The notes under the pieces: model-generated | Databases searched by the model: none | What the model saw: the letters and a program-made list of their open reading frames with translations, nothing else | Told to the model about the DNA's origin: nothing | Shown here: one piece after another, positions 18,801 to 27,200 of the stretch | Layout of the letters: the number at the start of each line of letters is the position of its first letter | How positions within the stretch are numbered: the stretch's first letter is position 1 | Program-made: the position numbers and the translations under genes | Source: Fimbriiglobus ruber | Lineage (GTDB): Bacteria; Planctomycetota; Planctomycetia; Gemmatales; Gemmataceae | NCBI RefSeq assembly: GCF_002197845.1 | Contig: NZ_NIDE01000002.1 | Coordinates: 558,001-622,000, forward strand | DNA length: 64,000 bases | Reading direction: 5' to 3'

Positions 18801-19313
18801 GCCGGGGACCGCGACGGGTACCGCCGGACTTGCTCCCATTTGGTGGAGAAGGGGATCGGCACCGGACTGGTGCGCTCATACCATGTGGCCCGCGCCTGCA
18901 CGCTGGCCCCCGGCGCGATCGACGACATGAACCGCCCGCGGGAGCGAAGTGAGGCCGAGTTGGGGCGGAGCGCGAACGATTACTGGTCGCTGACCGAGCA
19001 AGCCGCCTTGCACTACCGGGCCGGCCGGCCCCAGGAAGCCATACCGCTTCTGCTGCGGAGCCTGGCGACCAGCGGCACATCGGGGCACAGGATGATGAAC
19101 TGGCTGTGGCTGGCACTGGCGCACCAGCGCCTCGGGCAGACCAAGGAAGCGGCAGCCTGGCTGGACAAGGTCCGCGGGTACCAGGAACAGTTCGAGGGCC
19201 GGATGCCGGTGGGCGACGAAAAGCTCGGATTCGACCTCCACAACTGGCTGGAAGCGCAAATCCTGCGGCAAGAGGTCGAGGCGCTCATGCGGCAGCCGCT
19301 GGCGGGCAAGTGA
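15873..19313 (+). CDS. Transmembrane Ser/Thr protein kinase with TPR-like sensor region
   Basis: 1146 residues from TTG 15873, preceded by AGGGG. Residues 1-70 form a short helical N-terminus. The kinase domain spans about 78-345: glycine loop GRGGMGVV, Lys108 (VAVKMM), the catalytic loop HRDLKPGN (Asp near 201), DFG near 219, and SYMAPEQ in the activation segment. One membrane helix follows near 368-392 (LLLLIGTLVALALLAGGWWF). The extracytoplasmic part has TPR-like repeats, clearest around 590-690 (LHNLGVALDDQGRVAEATAH, HNLALSYLHQNRLGAAADEF), and more degenerate repeats to the C-terminus. With the sigma gene just upstream, this looks like a one-unit signalling module. Confidence 0.9.
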   Translation: MADERLVLQLLEEVLQSGRTPEDVCADKPDLLAEVRARLGRLNRVKGELDALFPELATTGSDSTSSFRLGGDLPQIPGHDVEAVLGRGGMGVVYKARHRQLNRPVAVKMMLAGGFAGPLEVARFRREAETLAGLGHPHIVRVHEAGELDGLPYFTMELVEGGTLAEQLGGVPQPADRAANLVITLAGAVQAAHDRNIVHRDLKPGNILLTPDGTPKVSDFGLARWVDVGATLTRTGARVGTPSYMAPEQAAGAAGAAKPAVDVYALGAILYEVLTGRPPFRAETAAETERQVIAEEPAPPSRLNARVSRDLETICLKCLHKDPRRRYPSAAALADDLGRFRRGETITARPAGAIERTGKWVRRHPGRALLLLIGTLVALALLAGGWWFVARRAATDRAVAADLREAEGALEQSAWPQARAAVDRAKARLDGRGESSLQGRLDRAAGNLELAARLDAIFTDYTGSARTAEEGFDHARANREYATAFREAGFGTVDESPERVAERVRASGIRRAVVGGLDQWANCTHDPGTSQWTLEVARLADPDPDSGWRDRVRDPAVRKNPAVLAELARTAPLDARAVQLHISLAFRLQKAGGDALGLFKRVQAAHPDDFWATYLLACELDLRADPNAIGYYRAALALRPRSFAVLHNLGVALDDQGRVAEATAHRERVVSLDPDNSSAHHNLALSYLHQNRLGAAADEFRTAVRLNPKSGAAHSGLGQALFCQGQFGAARAAIRRSLELLPPGQGIRPGTEWMLTRCDRMSSLEGRLDEIARGVDKPAGAGECVDFAELCARRQQPVAAVRLYVAAFAANPELAGGLGLNRRYYAACAAVRAGCGGGTDAPPDGPARAGLRKQALVWLRADRDQQALNYARGNAGVRRTVMRSLQNWRLDENLSDVRNPEALARLDDDERRQWRALWAGVDGLAAGDSLPVWDSARFYAARREWKLAAESYARVFEVSSTEDGHAWFELAAVQVLAGDRDGYRRTCSHLVEKGIGTGLVRSYHVARACTLAPGAIDDMNRPRERSEAELGRSANDYWSLTEQAALHYRAGRPQEAIPLLLRSLATSGTSGHRMMNWLWLALAHQRLGQTKEAAAWLDKVRGYQEQFEGRMPVGDEKLGFDLHNWLEAQILRQEVEALMRQPLAGK

Positions 19314-19391
19314 GCGAGCCCGATACCCGTTCGCTTCCAACAAGCGGATGACGACCGGGACTTCTCAAGTCGAACACCACCCGCATTCGCC

Positions 19392-19481
19392 TTGCGCCAA
19401 TTTGGAGTGCGGCGCTTGACCGCCGCTTTGGTTTTTGAAAGCAAAAGCGGCGGTCAAGCGCCGCACTCCAAATTGGCGCAA
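19392..19481. repeat. 38-bp perfect inverted repeat (extragenic hairpin)
   Basis: Arms 19392-19429 and 19444-19481 are perfect inverted copies (TTGCGCCAATTTGGAGTGCG...) with a 14-nt loop TGGTTTTTGAAAGC-like sequence. It lies between the kinase stop and the end of the minus-strand gene. The GGAGTGCGGCG..CCGCCGCTTT core is reminiscent of extragenic palindromes seen widely in planctomycete genomes. It may also act as a terminator. Confidence 0.7.
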
Positions 19482-19553
19482 CAGAAGACGCGGGCGCCGG
19501 GACCAAGTGGCCCCGACGCCCGCGTTACGGAGGGTACTCGCTCGTAAGGGAGC

Positions 19554-21629
19554 TTACCGGCCGTTCGGCAGGTAGTCGGTGCCGAGCGGGACCGGGTCGG
19601 CCGGGAGCCGGTAGGCCGGGCTGGTCGGCGCGACCGCGACCGCGACCGGGGCGGGCGGGGGTGAGGTCATCGGGATGGAGACGCGGACGGAGACCGGGAC
19701 CGACGGGGCGGGGTCGGGCACCGCCGGGGTCGACCGCACGGCCACCGGCGCGAGCGACACCTTGCGGGCGGGAACAACCGGCGCCGCGGGAGCCGGGGCG
19801 GGCTGAACCGCGACCGCCGTTGCCACTGGGGTCGCCGGAGCCGGGGCTTGCGGGATGGTCACCGTCGGGACTGGCGCCGGTTGGGCGGCCACCGCGGCGG
19901 GGACGATGGTCGGCTTGGCCGCCGTCACCACCGGGCTCGACACGACCGGCGCGGGCTTCGGCGCCACACTCACAGGCGCCGCGGGGACCGGGGCGGGGGC
20001 GGCCGGAATCGGGACTGAAAGCAGCAGCGGGTCGACGCCCTTCGGCTGCGGCTCAACCGGGGCCGGAACCGGAATCGCGATGGCCGGGAAGCTGACCGCA
20101 GTCGACGGGCGGCTCTCGGACGCCGGTGTCACGGTCGGCACAGAAACCGCCGGTGCAGCCGGGGCGGGCGGGACGGCCGGAGCCGGGTACACGACGACCG
20201 AGGCCGGGGCGGGCTTGGCAGCCGACTTCGGTGCCGGGGGTAGGGTGGTGCCCTGCGTCGTCGCGGTCGGTGTCGTTGGTGTGGCAACCGGGGCGGGGGC
20301 GACGGCAACCGTCGGAGCCGGGGCGGGTGCCGGGGCCGATATCTTCGTCGTGGTCATCGGCTTCGGAGCCAGGGCGGACGCGACGCCCGCCGGGAGCGGC
20401 GCGGGGCCGGGGATCGTGCCGGGCATGGTCGTGCTGGTGGCGACCGGGCCGCCGACGGCCGGGCCGGTCGCGATCACCACCGGCGGCGGGGACATCACGG
20501 GACGGCCGATGGCCGCGCCCGAGTCCTTCATGGTGTACCGCTCGATCAGCGTCCGCGGCTTACTGACGGTTTGCACGTCGTTGGTGGTCGGCAGGCCGGC
20601 GGCGGCGTAGTCGGACGGGTTCACGGCCGCCCCGAAGTCGTACCCGATCTGGGCGCCGATCACGAGCGCCTGGCGGCCCATGGCCACGACTTGCTCCCGC
20701 GGGACGGCGGGCACCGCGGCGTAATACTGCCGCGGGTATTCCGGCTCGCCCGGTTTGGCTTTCGCTTTTGTGTCGCCGTCCTTCCCTTTTTCACCGCCCT
20801 TCTTCTCGTCGTCCTTGCCCAGCTCGACCGACTTTTTTTGTCCTGGTTCTTGTTCGGGTCGACGACCGGCCCGAGAAGCGGGGGCAGGGAGGCGGCACAA
20901 CACGAACTGGACAGGCAGCGGTCGAGGGCGTGGGCCGCGACCGCCCGGACCCGGGCCGACGTCTCGGACGGGAACCCGTCCTGGTCGCTGCAACTGACGG
21001 TGATGCTCAGGGCCGCCCTCATGAGCGGGTGCTGCAGCACCCGCTCATGAGGGCGGTCGCCGCCTCGAACCGGACGCACTCGTTGCGGTCGCCCGCAGGG
21101 CGCCGATCAGCGCCTCCTCGGCTTCCGGCCAGTAGTGGCAGTCGACGGTGGCGAGGTATTTGATCGCCTTGATCCGCTCTTGGCAGCCGGCCCGGTCCAT
21201 CTTCACCTTGGACGCAGCCCCGATGGCCCCGGGGTCCATCAGCTGGGCGAGGCTCGGCAGGGCCGGGCAGTATTGCAGGATGATTCCACAGGTCAGGTTC
21301 GATAGCGGGTTGACCAGCGTGCTCATCATCTGGCCGTACGGAGTTCCGCAGGTCTTGCGGCGGCAGTATTCCTGCTGGTCCTGGGAGATCCCGAGCTTCG
21401 ACCAAATGGTCGGCCCGCCGGGCAGAGCCGGCTGCGGGGCGATGCCCTGGGCCAACGGGGCGGGCGGCGCGACAGCATTCATCGCGCTGGCGGCGAGCGC
21501 GGACTGGGCGCCGACCCCGTAAGGGGACGCGGCGGCCGAAATCGGGTCGGTCGCGGGCGGTTGCGCGACGGCAGACCCGGCCAGCCCGGCCGCGGCAGCC
21601 GTCGAGATCAGGAATTTCACCGTCTTCAT
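19554..21629 (-). pseudogene. HEAT-like exported protein with Pro/Ala-rich tail, broken by three frameshifts
   Basis: Read from ATG 21629: a signal peptide (FLISTAAAAGLAGSAVAQ), a Cys-rich middle (GISQDQQEYCRRKTCGTPYG, AGCQERIKAIKYLATVDCHY), and a HEAT-like part (WPEAEEALIGALRA). One base is then missing near 21094 and the sense continues in the next frame (RNECVRFEAATAL); a second base is missing near 21036 (continuing RAALSITVSCSDQDGFPSE); a third in an A7 run near 20829 (then KKSVELGKDDEKK). The tail has over 300 residues of Pro, Ala and Val. Three one-base deletions together restore the frame, so the gene may be intact in the organism and the errors technical. A 44-bp perfect palindrome lies at 21013-21056 at the second shift. 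Confidence 0.6.
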
Positions 21630-21924
21630 CGTCAGCCCTCGTTACGGCATCCGCTCACGGGTTCCCCAGGTCTCGTATCCGGCCCAGTTTTGCCACCCTC
21701 CGGCGGGCGAGCGATCGACGGAGTCGGGCGGCGCTACCGACTGTCGCAAAGTTGCATAGATTTACTCGACTACCGATAATGCCGACCTTAAGGGCAAATC
21801 CGATTCGCCCGACCTCGCCGATTTTGCCAGCCTTGCCCGTACGACCGAGGACCGGCTTGTCGGCGCGTGGGAACGAGTTACAATCCAACGACGAACTTCC
21901 CGTTTGACGCATGACGAGAACGCT

Positions 21925-23813
21925 ATGGCCACCGCGTACGTCCAGGCGGGTCGCCCGCTCGCCATTGCCACACCGCTCGGCAAGGACGTCATGCTGGCGG
22001 TCGGGTTCCACGGGACCGACGGCCTCTCGCAGCGTTCCGGTTCACGGTCAACGCCAAGACCTCCCGGCAGACGACCGTCCCGAAGGACGTCATGCTGGCG
22101 GTCGGGTTCCACGGGACCGACGGCCTCTCGCAGCGTTCCGGTTCACGGTCAACGCCAAGACCTCCCGGCAGACGACCGTCCCGAAGGACGTCATGCTGGC
22201 GGTCGGGTTCCACGGGACCGACGGCCTCTCGCAGCGTTCCGGTTCACGGTCAACGCCAAGACCTCCCGGCAGACGACCGTCCCGTTCGACAAGGTCGTCG
22301 GCCAGTCGGTGACGGTCCGCCTCGAACTGCCCCAGGGGAGCGCGCGGTTCTTCAACGGGATCTGCGTCCACCTGACTCAGGGCGAGAGCGACCCGAACTT
22401 CACCGATTACCAGCTCGACCTCGCCCCCAAGGTGTGGCTGCTCAGCAAGCGGAGCCAGAGCCGCATCTTCCAGCACGTCGCCGTGCCGGACATTCTGAAA
22501 AAGGTGTTCGCGGGGTTTGATGTCGAGTACCAGATCTCGGGCACGTTCGAGAAGCGGGACTACTGCGTCCAGTACCGCGAGACGGACTTCAACTTCGCCT
22601 CCCGGCTGATGGAAGAAGAGGGGATCTACTACTTCTTCAAGCACGCGGACGGCAAGCACACGATGGTCCTGGCCAACACCCCCCAGAGCCACCCCTCGGT
22701 CCAGGCGCCGACCACGATCATTTACAAGACCGTCAACCAGGAAGCCTCGACCGACGAGGACAACATTTCGGAACTGTCCAAGGTGCAGGAGCAGACGTCC
22801 GGGAAGTTCACCCTCTGGGACCACACGTTCGAGCTGCCGCACGAACACCTGCAAGCCGACAAGCCGATCACCAGCTCCGTGACCGTGGGCAAGGTGGCGC
22901 ACAAGTTGACGACCGGGGACAACGGGAACCTCGAAATCTACGACTGGCCCGGCGAGTACGCCCAGCGGTTCGACGGGATCGACAAGGGCGGCGGCGAGCA
23001 GCCGGGCGACCTGACCAAAATCTTCACGGACAACAAGCGGACCGTCGAACTGCGGATGCAGCAGGAGGCGTCGGCCGCCGTGGTCCTCCGCGGGGCCGGG
23101 TCGGCCCGCCAGCTGTCGGCCGGGTACAAGTTCACCCTGGCCACCCTCTCGACCGACCCGGTCGTGACCCCGATCAAGGCCGAGGGCGAGTACGTCGTCA
23201 CTTCGGTCACGCACTCGGTCCACGTCCCCGCAACATACCGCAGCGGCGGCCAGGAGGGGTACGGGTTCCGGTACCGCAACACGTTCGCCGCGATCCCGTC
23301 CGCGGTCCCGTTCCGGCCCGAGCGGGCGACGCCGAAGCCGGTGATCTCGGGGACGCAGACGGCCGTCGTCGTCGGCCCGTCGGGGGAAGAAATCTTCACG
23401 GACAAGTACGGCCGCGTCAAAGTCCAGTTCCACTGGGACCGGGAGGGGCAGCGGAACGCGGACAGCTCGTGCTGGGTCCGGGTTGCCCCAGTATTCCGCC
23501 GGCCGGTACTGGGGCATGCTGAGCATCCCGCGGGTCGGCCAGGAAGTCATCATCGACTTCCTCGAAGGGGACACCGACCAGCCGGTCTGCGTCGGGTGCG
23601 TGTACAACCCGGACCAGATGCCGATGTACAAGCTGCCGGACGAGAAGACCAAGACGTACTACCGCAGCAACTCGTCCCCGGGCGGGTCGGGGTACAACGA
23701 ACTCCGGTACGAGGACAAGGCCGGCCAGGAGCAGACCTACTTCCACGCCATGCGGAACATGGACGAACGGGTCCGGAACGACAGCATGGAGCGGGTCGGT
23801 AACGACCGCCACC
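21925..23813 (+). pseudogene. vgrG: VgrG/TssI-like spike protein, frameshifted and truncated
   Basis: The core matches VgrG: FRFTVNAKTS, GESDPNFTDYQLDLAPKVWL, SRIFQHVAVPDILKKVF, YCVQYRETDFNFASRLMEEE, GIYYFFKHADG, then EIFTDKYGRVKVQFHWDREG and, after a one-base C-run insertion near 23492, YSAGRYWGMLSIPRVGQEV and DFLEGDTDQP (gp5-like OB region). VgrG forms the puncturing tip of type VI secretion. Near the N-terminus a 101-bp unit is present three times in tandem, shifting frame each time. After about residue 110 of the second frame the sequence breaks off into an unrelated fragment. No other T6SS gene is in the window. Confidence 0.7.
21982..22284 (+). repeat. Three tandem copies of a 101-bp unit inside vgrG
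   Basis: Identical units begin at 21982, 22083 and 22184 (each starts AAGGACGTCATGCTGGCGG). As 101 is not a multiple of three, each copy is read in a different frame. A missing base in GCAGCGTTCC (GCAGCGGTTCC would keep QRFRFTVN in frame) would make the unit 102 bp, or 34 codons. Confidence 0.85.
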
Positions 23814-24027
23814 CCCTGCGGCTCGGGCTTCTGGTGCCGCCGTTCGACCGCCGGAACACCGCGGCTAATTCGCCGGTTTCATCCCGCTCAACCAGCCCGA
23901 TCAAGTGCCGGGCGAGATCGCCGAGGGCGAGGTAGAGGGGCAGGTCGTCCTCGTCTCGATACTCATCGAGGAACGCCTGCCACGCCGGGGCGAACGACGG
24001 GCAGGTGTCGAGCATCGCGCCCACCAT
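23814..24027 (-). pseudogene. 3'-truncated small acidic protein gene (DUF7674-like)
   Basis: From ATG 24027 the minus strand reads MVGAMLDTCPSFAPAWQAFL, DEYRDEDDLPLYLALGDLAR and HLIGLVERDETGELAAVF, then fuses to antisense VgrG sequence. The D-E-DDLPLYLALGDxARHLI block resembles a family of small planctomycete and actinobacterial proteins of unknown function. Both this gene and vgrG lose their 3' ends at the same junction, so a deletion or inversion joined them. Nothing else is seen up to 24211. Confidence 0.45.
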
Positions 24028-24211
24028 GTCGTCCCTTGGCGAGCATCCCCGCGCACCCCATCGCCGAACGAATAAGCAGCGCGGCAACCGGCGGGGCCGC
24101 TGACGCCATGAACGCCAGAAACCCTCCGAACTTCGCCGGTCGGGTGCAGTATTGATTCCGTCTGCACCGGCTCCGCCGGGGAACCCCCGCCTGTCTGGCT
24201 CGCCGCGCTGA

Positions 24212-27200
24212 TTACCCCACGAACACGCCGTTAGGCAGATCGGGGTAGCCTTCAAAATTCGTATCCTGTATTGCCACGCCGGCGGCCAGGTTGACGCCGA
24301 GGGAAGCCGTAATCTGCGAACTATTGTCCTGGCTGGTTCCGGTGAGCACGTCGGCGTACTGATCCCCATCCAGGTTCGCGACGCCAACACCGATCCCGTC
24401 CCGATTACTGATATCTCCCGCGAAGAAATTCGCGATCGGGGTATTCTCCGCCGCCGTCGCTCCCTGGCTCAACAGGCTCGCGCCGGACAGGATCATCACT
24501 CGCGGACCGCCGCCGGGGCCGGCGCCAATGATGATATCCGCGTAGCCATCGCCATTGACATCGCCCGCGGCCACATACACGCCGTTGCGGAGCGAAGAAT
24601 CGAACGCGAAGAAATCGGGTATCAGGACGGCCTGCTGCCCCTGAACGGCCATTGACTTGCCGTCGTAGACTTCGACGACCGGGCCGCCGCCGTAGCCCGC
24701 GGCAACGACCAGGTCGCCGTAGCCGTCGTGGTTGATGTCGCCCACCGCGGCCCTGGCGCCGCCGCGGAAGGCGGGATTGTTCAGCGCGAAGAAGTTCTGC
24801 GTTTCGACGAACGCCCCGTTGATGTACTCGTACACCTCGACGCGAGGCCCGCCGCCCTGGTTCGGCGTGATCACCAGCGCGTCCGTGCCGTTGTTGTAGA
24901 TGTCGCCCGCGGTGACGTAGACCCCGCCCGTGAACGTGCCGAATGGCTGGACGGAGAAAATCACCTTGCCGGTCGCGCTGTCGACAATGTTGACTTCGGC
25001 GATTGGGCCGGGGCCGGTGCCGACGGCATAGTAGGTCTTGCCGCTGCCCGTGAAGTCGCCGATGGCCACGGGGACATCCATGGGGATGGTTGAACCGGGG
25101 GCGGGCAAGTTGGTGATCGTGAACGTGGCCGTGAGCGTCGTCTTGCTGCCGTCGTCGTCGACCACGTTGGTCGTGACCGTGTAAACGCCGGGGGTTGTGT
25201 AGGTGTGGTTGCCGGTGACGTTGAAGACGCCGGACACCTCTGCGAAGCTGGCCGCACTGTTGGTCGAACCGTCGCCCCAATTGACGGTCCCTGTAAAGTC
25301 GCCGGTGCCCGCCTCAGGGTTGCCGTCGGTGAAACTGCCGACGTTTATGCCGACAAGAGGGACGTTGGTGGTGCCGGTCTGCGGCACGCTCGCACCGGCG
25401 GTCAGGGCGGCGTCGGTAACGACCGCCGAACCGGTGACGAGGGCGGCCGATCCACCGGCATCCGTGACTGTGACCGTGTAAGCGTAAGTCCCGGCCTCGG
25501 CATAGGTGTGGGCGGCACTGATGGTCCAGGTCATACCGGAGATGGTGAGGTTGGCGGCGGTCAGGGTCTGGGGGGCCGAGCCGTCGCCCCAGGTGACGAC
25601 CACCGAGCCGCCGCCGGCGGTGAAGTCGGCGGCGGTCGCGGCCGGGTTGGCGTCCACGAAGGTCCCGAGCACGGCGGTGCCGGTCGGGTTGCCCTCGGTG
25701 CCGGTAATCGTGTTACCGGCCGACCCGGTCAACGGGGCGTCGTGGACGGTCACCCCGCCGCCGGCAGGGCTGGTCAACGTGGTCGTCACGCCGCCGCGCG
25801 TCGTGATGATGACGCCGAGGGTGTCGGGCACGCCCGCTGGCGTCTCCCCGGCGTAGGTGTGGCTGCCCACGACCTGGAAGATCGGGTCGCCGTTGGCCGG
25901 ATCGACGCCGATCTGCTGGACGGCGAGGGTGACGCCCGCGGCGGCCGGCGTGCCGTCGCCCCAGCCACCGACGGCGAGTTGCGCGCTGACATCGGAAACA
26001 GTCGCCAGGGTGTTGGGGTCGTCGAACGTGGCCAGCACGAACGAGCCGGTGTTCTGGCCCTCGACCGCGCTGAAGCTCTTGGTCGCTCCGGTCACGGGCA
26101 GGTCGGTGATCGTGAATGTGGCCGTGAACGTGGTGGTCTTGCCGTCGTCGTCGGTGACGGTGGTCGTGACGGTGTACACGCCGGGTTTGGCGTACGTGTG
26201 GTTTCCGCCGACCGAGAATGACGTGCCCACCCCTCCCGGCTGGCTGATCGTACCGGCCGACGCCGCGGTGCCGTCGCCCCAATCGATCGTGGTCGTAAAC
26301 TCACTCGACAGCGCGCCGGGGTTGCCGTCGGTGAAGCTGCCAACACCGATACCGTCGAGCGGGATACCGGTGTTGCCGGCCTGCGGGACGCTCGCGCCGG
26401 CGGTCAGGGTGGCGTCGGCGACGGCGGCGACGACGGCCGAGCCGGCCACGGTGGTGGCTGATCCACCGGCATCCGTGACCGTGACCGTGTAAGCGTAGGT
26501 CCCGGCCTCGGCGTAGGTGTGGGCGGCGCTGATCGTCCAGGTAACACCGCCGGGGGCGCCGATGGCGGCGAGGTTGGCGGCGGCCAGGGTCTGGGGGGCC
26601 GAGCCGTCGCCCCAGGTGACGACCACCGAGCCGCCGCCGGTGGTGAAGTCGGCGACGGTCGCGGTCGGGTTGGCGTCGACGAAGGTCCCGAGTACGGCGG
26701 TGCCGGTCGGGTTGCCCTCGGTGCCGGTAATCGTATTGCCGGCCGACCCGGTCAGCGGGGCGTCGTGGACGGTCACCCCGCCGCCGGCAGGACTGGTCAA
26801 CGTGGTCGTCACGCCGCCGCGCGTCGTGATGATGACGCTGAGGGCGTCGGGCACGCCCGCCGTCTCCTCGGCGTAGGTGTGGCTGCCCAGGACCTGGAAG
26901 ATTGGCTCGCCGTTGGCGGGATCGACGCCGATCTGTTGGACGGTGAGGGTGACGCCCGCGGCGGCCGGTGTGCCGTCGCCCCAGCCACCGACGGCGAGTT
27001 GCGCGCTGACATCGGAAACAGTCGCCAGGGTGTTGGGGTCGTCGAACGTGGCCAGCACGAACGAGCCGGTATTCTGGCCCTCGACCGCGCTGAAGCTCTT
27101 GGTCGAGCCGGTCACGGGCAAGTCGGTGATCGTGACGGTGGCCGTGAGCGTGGTGGTTTTGCCGTCGTCGTCGACGACGACAGTCGTAACGGTGTACACG

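Noticed and set aside
20815-20835. Programmed ribosomal frameshift at the A7 run
   Set aside because: Two other one-base losses in the same gene have no slippery sequence, so a common technical or mutational cause is simpler.
21925-23813. Complete type VI secretion locus
   Set aside because: Only vgrG is present, damaged; no tss sheath, baseplate or ATPase gene is in the window.
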